A stretch of 5,995 bases of DNA from Polyangium sp. (in: bacteria) (lineage in GTDB: Bacteria; Myxococcota_A; Polyangia; Palsa-1104): positions 1 to 5,995 of the forward strand of contig JANWLJ010000307.1 of assembly GCA_025450955.1 (NCBI GenBank), in the 5' to 3' direction. Below the pieces are notes generated by a model that was not told the origin of the DNA, did not search any database, and worked only from the letters and a program-made list of their open reading frames with translations. The translations under genes and the position numbers were made by a program. Shown piece by piece: positions 1-5,995 of the stretch. Within the stretch, counting starts at the first letter, position 1, and every line of letters begins with the position of its first letter.

Positions 1-774
1 CCCGTCGCACACCAGCGTGGCGAGCTGGCTGTCCGGCGTGCACGAGGAGGCGCCGCATGGGGTGTCGGTTCCGGGAAACTGGCAGGAGCGCGCGCCGCTG
101 CAGGTGCCGGCGCACGCGAGGTTGAGGTTGGGCGCGCCGCCGTCGCCGAAGCCACCGTCGCCAAGCCCGCCGTCGCCGACTCCGCCGTCGGGCGCAGCCG
201 GTATCTTCGCGCCGCACTCTTGATCGGGATCGGTGTTGGCGGGGATCGGCGAGCAGGTGCCGGCGGTGCCGGGGAGGTTGCAGGCTTCGCAGGTGCCGGT
301 GCAGGCGGTGTCGCAGCACACGCCGTCGACGCAGAACTGGCTGGCGCAGTCGGCGCCCATCGTGCACTTGTCGCCGTTGGCGAGCGCGCCGAGATCGGGC
401 TGCGGGCCGAGACCGAGAGCGACCGTCGCGTCGACCGCTTTACCGTCGACGATCGCGACCTGCGCCGAGGCGCCGCTGGCGACGATCGATCGATCGCTCG
501 CGAGGCCGTCGACCTCGAACACCAGCGAGCCGGCGTGCACGCCGGGAACATAGTGAATGTGGATCTCGCTCGAGGTCACTTTACTGACGTCGATCGAAGT
601 CGCGTAGGTCTCGGCGCCGCTCACGTGGAGTGCGACCGAGACGATCTGCGCCCGCTTGTCGCTCGGGAGCTGATCGGTCTGCACGGTCAGGTTGACGCCG
701 AAGCCGCTCGGCGCGCCGCCGCCGCAGCCGACCGCGAGCGTGCACAGCGCGAGCGAAACGAAGATGGTCTTCAT
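1..774 (-). CDS. Cysteine-rich lipoprotein, 3'-truncated by window edge
   Basis: The frame is open from the ATG at 774 to the left edge, giving 258 residues without a stop, so the C-terminus is missing. Residues 1-17 look like a lipoprotein signal peptide ending in LAVGC, with Cys17 as the probable lipidated residue; the product should be anchored in the envelope or exposed on the surface. Residues about 25-125 form a cysteine-free, probably beta-rich domain. From Cys137 the protein becomes cysteine-rich (C137, C143, C148, C153, C154, C158, C162, C165, C174), with the motif FCVDGVCCDTACTGTCEAC, which resembles modules recurring in myxobacterial secreted proteins. A glycine/aspartate repeat linker follows, then another cysteine-rich stretch. 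The start is supported by an AGGGGG ribosome site 6 nt upstream. It is the second gene of an operon with the TPR gene. The ligand or partner is unknown; adhesion or a structural surface role is only a guess. Confidence 0.87.
   Translation of the reverse strand, partial: MKTIFVSLALCTLAVGCGGGAPSGFGVNLTVQTDQLPSDKRAQIVSVALHVSGAETYATSIDVSKVTSSEIHIHYVPGVHAGSLVFEVDGLASDRSIVASGASAQVAIVDGKAVDATVALGLGPQPDLGALANGDKCTMGADCASQFCVDGVCCDTACTGTCEACNLPGTAGTCSPIPANTDPDQECGAKIPAAPDGGVGDGGLGDGGFGDGGAPNLNLACAGTCSGARSCQFPGTDTPCGASSCTPDSQLATLVCDG
136..189 (-). repeat. 15-bp in-frame tandem repeat encoding DGGxG units
   Basis: About 3.6 imperfect copies of a 15-bp unit encode (on the minus strand) DGGVG, DGGLG, DGGFG and DGG within the cysteine-rich lipoprotein. 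Third-position changes and the variable fourth residue (V, L, F) show that the copies have diverged. The stretch separates two cysteine-rich segments, so it is probably a flexible acidic linker. Calcium binding is possible for Asp/Gly repeats but is not shown. Confidence 0.75.
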
Positions 775-787
775 GATTTTCCCCCTA
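775..787 (-). promoter_or_regulatory. Ribosome binding site overlapping upstream stop codon
   Basis: On the minus strand the TAG stop of the TPR gene (787-785) runs directly into GGGGG, forming AGGGGG at 786-781. Six nucleotides (AAAATC) separate this from the ATG at 774. Sharing stop codon and ribosome site implies co-transcription and probably translational coupling of the TPR and lipoprotein genes. The site also fixes the lipoprotein start. Confidence 0.7.
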
Positions 788-1417
788 CCAATGAACCGAC
801 AGGGCCGCGGAGGTCGCGCCAGGGCCGACGTTCGGCAGGCTGGTCCACGGCCCGGGCTGGGTCTCGACCACCGCCACCGCGACCACCACCCCGACCACCA
901 CCACGCCGCCGATCGCGGTCCACAGCCACCACTTCGTGTAGAGCGGCGTCGGCCCTTCATCCTTCGTGGTCACCTGCGGCGCGGGCGCGGGCGCGACCGG
1001 CGCAGCGACGGGAGGAGGTTGCGCGGCGGTCTGTTGGCTGCCGGGCTCGACGGTGTTGGTCGGCGGCGCGGTCTTGGCCTGCTCGGCCGCCGCGATCGCT
1101 TCGTTGAGCTTGGCGATCTGCTCGCGCACCTGATCGGTGTTGCCCGCGTTCGGATAGAGCTGGAGATAATTTTTGTAAAGCACCAGCGCCTTCTGATTGT
1201 CGCCGGCGAGGCGCCACGACTGCGCCGCGTTGAACAGCAGCGCCGGATCCTGCTTGAGCTTGTAGGCCGACTGGTACTCCTGCGCCGCGTCGGCGAACTC
1301 GCCGACCGCGAAGTGCGCGGTGGCCGCTTTGTAGTGCGCCTTGGCCTCCGCCGCGTCATCGGCGCGCACCGGCGCCACCATCGCGAGCAGCAGTCCGACC
1401 GCCAGCATCGTCCTCAT
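785..1417 (-). CDS. TPR protein with signal peptide and C-terminal membrane anchor
   Basis: This 210-residue protein has a cleavable-looking signal peptide (residues 1-19, ending in PVRA before DD). A helical tetratricopeptide region follows at about 23-105, with typical TPR spacing: AHYKAATAHFAVGEFADAAQ, then DPALLFNAAQSWRLAGDNQK and ALVLYKNYLQLYPN. A Pro/Ala/Gln-rich linker covers about 115-150, a hydrophobic segment WWLWTAIGGVVVVGVVVAVA lies near 163-185, and a short Gly/Ser/Pro tail ends the protein. The expected topology is a periplasmic TPR domain tethered to a membrane by its C-terminus. TPRs mediate protein-protein contacts, so a scaffold role is likely, but the partner is unknown; the co-operonic cysteine-rich lipoprotein is the obvious candidate. 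ATG at 1417 is chosen because it gives a complete signal peptide; Met4 is an alternative. The ribosome site is weak (GGGGGCG). It lies 91 nt beyond clpX on the same strand. Confidence 0.87.
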   Translation of the reverse strand: MRTMLAVGLLLAMVAPVRADDAAEAKAHYKAATAHFAVGEFADAAQEYQSAYKLKQDPALLFNAAQSWRLAGDNQKALVLYKNYLQLYPNAGNTDQVREQIAKLNEAIAAAEQAKTAPPTNTVEPGSQQTAAQPPPVAAPVAPAPAPQVTTKDEGPTPLYTKWWLWTAIGGVVVVGVVVAVAVVETQPGPWTSLPNVGPGATSAALSVHW

Positions 1418-1508
1418 CGAGCGCCCCCGCAGAGAAAAATTCTGCGAGAGCTAGAGTACCATTTTCGTCGAGAGGAAGGAAGCGGCCGCGCGGAGGCGGC
1501 GCCGGCGA
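1418..1508 (-). other. Gap between clpX and the TPR gene, with a small stem-loop
   Basis: This 91-nt gap holds no gene. A 6-bp inverted repeat, CGCAGA/TCTGCG (1428-1446, 7-nt A/T-rich loop), lies about 10 nt before the TPR start codon. An extended -10-like TGGTACTCT can be read on the minus strand ending at 1453, but its -35 match is poor. No T-run terminator is visible after clpX, so both read-through from clpX and a separate weak promoter are possible. Confidence 0.35.
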
Positions 1509-2732
<1,224 letters not shown>

Positions 2733-2754
2733 CGCTATTGATTCTTGCATGAAG

Positions 2755-2770
2755 GTTGGCCGGTGCCAAC
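2755..2770. repeat. Perfect inverted repeat in the clpX leader
   Basis: GTTGGC (2755-2760) and GCCAAC (2765-2770) are exact inverted copies around a 4-nt loop. In clpX mRNA this could form a 6-bp hairpin that ends 4 nt before the ATG at 2750 and 22 nt before the ATG at 2732. It could hinder use of the upstream start, or be a small operator. It is too short to exclude chance. Confidence 0.4.
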
Positions 2771-2783
2771 AGCGTTCGCGAAA

Positions 2784-2811
2784 CTGCCGGGAAACAGAGT
2801 TGAAGTATAGT
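2784..2811 (+). promoter_or_regulatory. Candidate promoter of the regulator gene, possibly leaderless
   Basis: TATAGT at 2806-2811 matches five of six positions of the sigma-70 -10 consensus. The -35 region is weak (CTGCCG at 2784-2789, 16-nt spacer). Only 8 nt separate the -10 from the ATG at 2820, and no Shine-Dalgarno sequence is present, so transcription from here would start at or next to the start codon, giving a leaderless mRNA. This is inference from spacing. Confidence 0.45.
2804..2809 (-). promoter_or_regulatory. Candidate clpX -10 element
   Basis: On the minus strand TATACT (2809 to 2804) matches five of six -10 consensus positions and overlaps the plus-strand TATAGT, because AGTATAGT is nearly self-complementary. 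Transcription would begin near 2797, leaving a leader of about 47-65 nt before the two clpX start candidates. The matching -35 position would fall inside the divergent regulator gene and is poor. Confidence 0.35.
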
Positions 2812-2819
2812 CCGCTCCG

Positions 2820-3497
2820 ATGAAGGTCTTGCTCGTGACCCAGTCGCCCGACCGCGCCGCGAGCGAGCCCGAGTCGCCGGCGGCGGCGTTGCGCGATCTC
2901 GGCTGCGACGTGCGCGGGATCGGTTTCGACCTCGGTCTCGACGAGGACGACCTGGTCAAAGACCCGGTGCAGATCGTGGTGGTCGACGCGCGCGAGCGCC
3001 TGGAGACCGGCTACGCCTGTTTGAAAGCGCTGCGCGGGCTCGAGCCGCTCGCCGGCACGCCGGCGCTCATGTGCGTGACCGTGCAGCGGCTCTCCGGGCT
3101 CGATCACCGGGCCGCCGACGACTTCGTCCTGGTGCCGGTGGTGCCCGCCGAGCTCTACGCGCGGCTGCGCCAGCTCGATTGGCGCTTCGCCGCCTTCTCG
3201 GCCGAAGAGCGGATCAAGATCGGCGATCTCCACATCGACATCGCCGGCTATCAGGCCGAGCTGCGCGATCGCAAGCTCGAGCTCACCCATCAAGAGTTCG
3301 AGCTGCTCAAATTTCTCGCGCAGCATCGCGGCAAGGTGTGGACGCGCGAGCAGCTGCTCTCCAAAGTGTGGGGCTATAAATATTTCGGCGGCACGCGCAC
3401 CGTCGACATCCACGTGCGGCGGCTGCGCGCCAAGATGGGCACGCCGGCCGATCAGATGATCGAGACGGTGCGCAACGTCGGCTACAAGATGCCCTGA
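2820..3497 (+). CDS. OmpR/PhoB-type DNA-binding regulator with degenerate receiver domain
   Basis: The 225-residue protein has an N-terminal receiver-like domain (about 1-118) and a C-terminal winged helix (about 130-224). The winged helix is canonical: LELTHQEFELLKFLAQHRGK (153-172), TREQLLSKVWGY (175-186), recognition helix GTRTVDIHVRRLRAKMG (191-207) and the wing hairpin VRNVGYKM (217-224). It should bind DNA as a cytoplasmic transcription factor. The receiver is atypical: the acidic pair after strand 1 is absent (LLVTQSPD), and the conserved lysine is replaced by valine (ADDFVLVPVVPAEL, V105), although Asp56 at the phospho-acceptor position and Thr87 remain. Normal Mg2+-dependent phosphorylation is therefore unlikely. 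No histidine kinase lies nearby. ATG 2820 is the only reasonable start for the first beta strand (MKVLLV) and lacks a ribosome site. Targets are unknown; its own promoter and divergent clpX are natural candidates. The stop is 5 nt from the facing lipoprotein gene's stop. Confidence 0.92.
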   Translation: MKVLLVTQSPDRAASEPESPAAALRDLGCDVRGIGFDLGLDEDDLVKDPVQIVVVDARERLETGYACLKALRGLEPLAGTPALMCVTVQRLSGLDHRAADDFVLVPVVPAELYARLRQLDWRFAAFSAEERIKIGDLHIDIAGYQAELRDRKLELTHQEFELLKFLAQHRGKVWTREQLLSKVWGYKYFGGTRTVDIHVRRLRAKMGTPADQMIETVRNVGYKMP

Positions 3498-3502
3498 CGT
3501 CG

Positions 3503-4060
3503 TTACTGCGCGGCGGCGAAGTCGAGCGCGGCGCAGTGGGGCGCCTGGAAGTGGCCGTCGATGGTGATGTGGCTCGACTGAAAGTGCATCTGGCCGGTGA
3601 CCATCCCGCCGGGCGCGACGTCGATTACGCCGCCGTCTGCGCCGAGGAAGCGATCGTCGACGGTGTCGAGCTCGGCCCAGCCGCTGCCGTCGGTGATCGG
3701 GCCGAGGTGCGGGCCGCCGCGAGCGAGGATGTAGCCGGAGCTGACTCCCGGCGCGCGCGCTTGAAACCCAAACGAGAGCGCGTCCAGGCTGCCGGTGACC
3801 GGCGCGTCGCAGTGGTACGCGGGGTCGATGAAGGTCACCGCCATTTGGGTCGCCGAGGTCTCGCCGCCTTCGGGCGGAGCGATGAAGATCGAGTACCAGG
3901 CTGAGAGCGGCGTCGGCGCTCCGCCATCGATGGTGATGAGCACGCCGTTTTGCGGCGCGGCGAGATCGAGCGGGGCGGCGAGATCGGCGGGCGCGACCTC
4001 GGGCGAGCAGCCGCCGAAAACGAGCGCGCCAACCGAGAGCAGTCCGAGCGCGTACCGCAC
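3503..4060 (-). CDS. Hypothetical lipoprotein
   Basis: The protein has 185 residues from the GTG at 4060. Its N-terminus, VRYALGLLSVGALVFGGC, is a compact lipoprotein signal with Cys18 as the likely lipidated residue, so it should be exported and anchored. The next segment, PADLAAPLDLAAP, is a short Ala/Pro repeat linker. The rest (about 38-185) is rich in beta-forming and glycine residues and contains only two further cysteines (in YHC and PHC), which could form one disulfide. I recognise no family or catalytic motif. A TTG at 4129 would add 23 charged residues (MHCPRSLDLTRREVKRR...) and spoil the signal peptide, so GTG is preferred. There is no ribosome site before the GTG, but TATCGT lies 6 nt upstream, which would suit leaderless transcription. 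The gene is divergent from the phosphoesterase and convergent with the regulator. Confidence 0.78.
   Translation of the reverse strand: MRYALGLLSVGALVFGGCSPEVAPADLAAPLDLAAPQNGVLITIDGGAPTPLSAWYSIFIAPPEGGETSATQMAVTFIDPAYHCDAPVTGSLDALSFGFQARAPGVSSGYILARGGPHLGPITDGSGWAELDTVDDRFLGADGGVIDVAPGGMVTGQMHFQSSHITIDGHFQAPHCAALDFAAAQ
3505..3537. terminator. Possible stem-loop between convergent genes
   Basis: ACTGCGC (3505-3511) and GCGCAGT (3531-3537) form a perfect 7-bp inverted repeat with a 19-nt loop, extendable by two G-U pairs in plus-strand RNA. It begins 7 nt after the regulator stop codon and lies inside the last codons of the facing lipoprotein gene. No T-run follows on either strand, so it is not a standard intrinsic terminator; it may slow polymerase or protect 3' ends, or be chance. 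Confidence 0.25.
3957..3986 (-). repeat. Short direct repeat in the lipoprotein linker
   Basis: GCGGCGAGATCG occurs at 3957-3968 and again at 3975-3986, an 18-bp period. On the minus strand it encodes the repeated DLAAP of the Ala/Pro linker just after the lipidated cysteine. It is probably a replication-slippage product with no function beyond spacing. Confidence 0.55.
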
Positions 4061-4066
4061 GGGCGG

Positions 4067-4072
4067 ACGATA
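4067..4072 (-). promoter_or_regulatory. Candidate -10 for the hypothetical lipoprotein gene
   Basis: On the minus strand TATCGT lies six nucleotides before the GTG at 4060 and matches four of six -10 consensus positions. No convincing -35 lies at normal spacing. Its distance from the start would give a leaderless transcript, which fits the missing ribosome site, but the element itself is weak. Confidence 0.2.
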
Positions 4073-4085
4073 CCACGGTCGGCGC

Positions 4086-4114
4086 TTGACCTCGCGGCGC
4101 GTCAAATCTAAGCT
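4086..4114 (+). promoter_or_regulatory. Candidate promoter of the phosphoesterase gene
   Basis: TTGACC (4086-4091) matches five of six -35 positions. After an exact 17-nt spacer comes TAAGCT (4109-4114), which keeps the first, second and last -10 bases. Transcription would begin near 4121, leaving a leader of about 23 nt that contains the ribosome site. The TTGAC is also one arm of an inverted repeat with GTCAA at 4101-4105, so a dimeric regulator could bind within the promoter. Confidence 0.5.
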
Positions 4115-4131
4115 GCGCGGGCAGTGCAAAA

Positions 4132-4137
4132 AGGTGG
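4132..4137 (+). promoter_or_regulatory. Ribosome binding site deciding the phosphoesterase start
   Basis: AGGTGG at 4132-4137 is 6 nt before the ATG at 4144, which is good spacing. It directly abuts the in-frame TTG at 4138, which rules that codon out as the start. Confidence 0.65.
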
Positions 4138-4143
4138 TTGACG

Positions 4144-5487
4144 ATGCGCTTGCCTCGCCTGGTTTTGTGCGCGTTTCTCGTCGCTGGATGCAATTCCGGA
4201 AAGCCTGGCGCCGTGGGTGGCGGCGGGCCGCCGGTGGTCGACGGCAGCGGGCCGGTCGGCGGTTTGACCGACAGCGGTCCGTCGTCGCGCGACCTCGGCG
4301 CGCCGCGCACCCAGTTTCCGATCGATCACGTGATCATCATCGTCAAGGAGAACCACACCTTCGATAACTACTTCGGCAGCTTCCCCGGCGCCGAGGGCAC
4401 CACCACCGCGCTCACCTCGACCGGAACCGTGTTGGCGGCGCGGCCGCCGGTTCAGCTCACCCGCGATCTCTGCCACTCGCACGACTGCGCGCTCGCCGAC
4501 TGGAACCAGGGCAACATGAACCACTGGGATCTCGGCGATACCCGGAACGCGACCGACCAGCTCGCGTTTTCGCAGTACACCGAGGCCGACATCCCGAATT
4601 ACTGGCAGTACGCGCGCAGCTTCACCCTCGCCGATCATTTTTTCTCGTCGATGCTCGGGCCCTCCTTTCCCGGCCACATGTTCGCGCTCGCGGCGCAGGC
4701 GGGCTGGGCGCTCGGCAATCCCTCGCAGCTCACGCCATGGGGCTGCGACGACGCGCAGGGCACCACCATCGACGTGCTCGATCACGGCACCTGCGCGGTG
4801 AAGTCGGTCTTTCCCTGTTTCAAGGTGCCGACGATCCCGGACGAGCTGCCGGCCAACGTGAGCTGGAAATTCTACGGCTCCAAGCTCCCGCCGCTCGTCG
4901 GTGAGGTGTGGTCGATGTACGACGGCATCGATCAGATCCGCAACGGGAGCGTGTGGCAGGATCACATCGTCGAGGAGACCCAGTTCGACAGCGACGTGAA
5001 AAACGGCACGCTGCCGAACGTCGTCTGGCTGGAGCCGCAGGATCTGAACAGCGAGCACGCGCCGTTCAACATCGGCTCGGGCGAGAACTGGACCGTCGGC
5101 CACATCAACACGGTGATGCAGAGCGCCTACTGGCCGCACGTGGCGATCCTCTTCACCTATGACGACTTTGGCGGCTGGTACGATCACGTCGCGCCGCCCC
5201 GGCAGTACGGCTGCGATGCGCAGCATCCCTACGGGCTCGGGTTCCGGCTGCCGGCGATCTTCATCTCGCCCTACGCGCGGCCGGGGTTCGTGATGAAGAG
5301 CGTGGCGCACCAGGGCTCGCTGGTGAAGTTCGTCGAGGCCATCTTCGGGCTGCCGTCGCTCCAGTCGATCGATCCGGCGGCGCAGGACGGGCCGGACACC
5401 AGCGATCTCACCGAGGCGTTCGACTGGAATCAGCCGCCGAATCCGCCGCTGGTGCTGCCGCTCCGCAATTGCCTCGGCCAGCGCTGA
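4144..5487 (+). CDS. Phosphoesterase-family lipoprotein (phospholipase C/acid phosphatase type)
   Basis: The 447-residue protein matches the phosphoesterase family that includes bacterial phospholipases C and AcpA-type acid phosphatases, which hydrolyse phosphate esters at a metal centre. Residues 1-16 form a short lipoprotein signal ending in LVAGC (Cys16), followed by a Gly/Pro-rich tether to about residue 55. Family motifs follow: HVIIIVKENHTFDNYFG (62-78), with E69 and N70 as expected metal ligands; FFSSMLGPSFPGH (166-178), where S174 occupies the nucleophile position (Ser or Thr in the family); EHAPFNIGSGENW (304-316); TYDDFGGWYDHVAPP (338-352), with D340 and D341 as expected metal ligands; and GFRLPAIFISPYARPGFV with HQGSLVKFVEAIFGLP near the end. 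Several cysteines (C110, C115, C201, C217, C225, C357) suit an oxidising extracytoplasmic site. All catalytic positions I can identify are present, so it is probably active. The substrate (phospholipid or another phosphomonoester/diester) cannot be told from sequence. The gene appears monocistronic; its stop is 1 nt from the facing gene's stop. Confidence 0.92.
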   Translation: MRLPRLVLCAFLVAGCNSGKPGAVGGGGPPVVDGSGPVGGLTDSGPSSRDLGAPRTQFPIDHVIIIVKENHTFDNYFGSFPGAEGTTTALTSTGTVLAARPPVQLTRDLCHSHDCALADWNQGNMNHWDLGDTRNATDQLAFSQYTEADIPNYWQYARSFTLADHFFSSMLGPSFPGHMFALAAQAGWALGNPSQLTPWGCDDAQGTTIDVLDHGTCAVKSVFPCFKVPTIPDELPANVSWKFYGSKLPPLVGEVWSMYDGIDQIRNGSVWQDHIVEETQFDSDVKNGTLPNVVWLEPQDLNSEHAPFNIGSGENWTVGHINTVMQSAYWPHVAILFTYDDFGGWYDHVAPPRQYGCDAQHPYGLGFRLPAIFISPYARPGFVMKSVAHQGSLVKFVEAIFGLPSLQSIDPAAQDGPDTSDLTEAFDWNQPPNPPLVLPLRNCLGQR

Positions 5488-5488
5488 A

Positions 5489-5995
5489 TCATTTAGAAGG
5501 TGGGAGATAGCTGGTCTGCTCGAGCGCGCAGCGGCCGAAGTCGGTGTCGGCCTCGAGACGGAGCAGCACGTGCGTTTGATCGTCTGCGAGCCAGAGCGAA
5601 AGATGGCGCAGCGGCCGGCCGGTCGGGCGGCCGGCGAGGTTGACCGGCGTCAGCTCGCCGTCGACGCGGATCGCCGCGCGCGAGACCGCGCCATCGCCGC
5701 TTCCGAGCCGCACCGTCTGGCCGCGATGCACGGTGAGGCGCACGCGCCAGAGCGCCAGCCCGTCGAGCACCAGCTCTTTTACGACCTGGCCGTCGGAGAG
5801 CGGCGCGGCGCGCAGTGCGAAGAGCGCGCTCAGCGGATCGCGCGCCACCTCGGGCAGGAGCCTCACCCCGTGGCCGCCGTTCTTCTGCGCCTTGACGTCG
5901 AGCTCGGCGCGCCGCCCCTCGAGCTTGGTGGAGACCCGCCGCTCGTGCACGCCGCGCTCGAGGCTCACCACCTCGACGGGAAAAAAGGTCGCCGC
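5489..5995 (-). CDS. DUF3108-like protein, 5'-truncated by window edge
   Basis: The frame is open to the right edge, so only the C-terminal 168 residues are visible. A GTG at 5971 lies inside the frame but is not a convincing start, because the frame continues with AATFFPVEV before it. The pattern resembles the C-terminal half of DUF3108 proteins: an ERGVHERRVSTKLEG strand region, then DPLSALFALRAAPLSDGQ, an LDGLALWRVRLTV strand and a final LSLWLADDQTHVLLRLEADT strand, all consistent with an extended beta-sheet protein. Such proteins are usually exported and about twice this length; their biochemical role is not established. The family call is from pattern memory. The signal peptide, promoter and upstream neighbours lie outside the window. 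The ending is tail to tail with the phosphoesterase with only one nucleotide between the stops. Confidence 0.78.
   Translation of the reverse strand, partial: AATFFPVEVVSLERGVHERRVSTKLEGRRAELDVKAQKNGGHGVRLLPEVARDPLSALFALRAAPLSDGQVVKELVLDGLALWRVRLTVHRGQTVRLGSGDGAVSRAAIRVDGELTPVNLAGRPTGRPLRHLSLWLADDQTHVLLRLEADTDFGRCALEQTSYLPPSK

Noticed and set aside
483..496. CGATCGATCGATCG, a 14-bp palindromic GATC run
   Set aside because: It encodes ordinary residues inside the lipoprotein, and similar CGATCG pieces are scattered across the window, so composition explains it.
2733..4310. The clpX frame stays open on the minus strand far upstream, suggesting a 933-residue fusion protein
   Set aside because: The part beyond 2750 is antisense to the well-supported regulator and to other genes, is a run of Arg/Ala/His-rich low-quality residues, and ClpX is complete without it.
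4108..5310. Long minus-strand open frame (about 400 codons) opposite the phosphoesterase
   Set aside because: The opposite strand holds all phosphoesterase motifs; this frame is Arg/Val/Ala/His-rich with no recognisable domain.
5478..5514. CCAGC/GCTGG as a terminator hairpin between the last two genes
   Set aside because: The stem is only 5 bp with a 27-nt loop and no T-run, so it is not distinguishable from chance.
5969..5971. GTG as the true start of the last gene
   Set aside because: The frame continues to the window edge with plausible sequence, and DUF3108 proteins are longer, so the gene is 5'-truncated.

Overview
The window is very GC-rich and almost completely coding. Its gene content suggests a member of the Myxococcota or a related deltaproteobacterial lineage. 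The clues are three lipoproteins in under 6 kb, one with a cysteine-rich CCxxxCxGxCxxC module typical of myxobacterial surface proteins, a TPR protein with a proline-rich linker and C-terminal membrane anchor, and a DUF3108-type protein. This placement is inference from protein style, not from a marker gene.

Layout from left to right: (1) a cysteine-rich lipoprotein on the minus strand, cut off by the left edge (1-774); (2) a TPR/membrane-anchor protein on the minus strand (785-1417), 10 nt upstream of the lipoprotein and clearly in one operon with it; (3) an ATP-dependent unfoldase ClpX on the minus strand (1509-2732), pointing toward that operon across a 91-nt gap; (4) a short divergent promoter region (2733-2819) with a -10-like sequence readable on both strands; (5) an OmpR/PhoB-type regulator with a degenerate receiver domain on the plus strand (2820-3497); (6) a small hypothetical lipoprotein on the minus strand (3503-4060), tail to tail with the regulator; (7) a second divergent promoter region (4061-4143); (8) a lipoprotein of the phospholipase C/acid phosphatase phosphoesterase family on the plus strand (4144-5487); (9) the C-terminal part of a DUF3108-like protein on the minus strand (5489-5995), tail to tail with the phosphoesterase and cut off by the right edge.

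There is no clear single pathway. Most products are predicted to be exported to the envelope or surface (three lipoproteins, a TPR anchor protein, a probable periplasmic DUF3108 protein). The cytoplasmic pair is the divergent clpX/pseudo-receiver regulator. This clpX is not next to tig, clpP or lon within the window, so it may be a paralogue separate from the housekeeping copy. The divergent clpX/regulator pair is the most promising place for an undescribed regulatory link. No CRISPR array, tRNA, rRNA, insertion sequence or phage gene is visible, and no gene-free stretch exceeds 100 nt.
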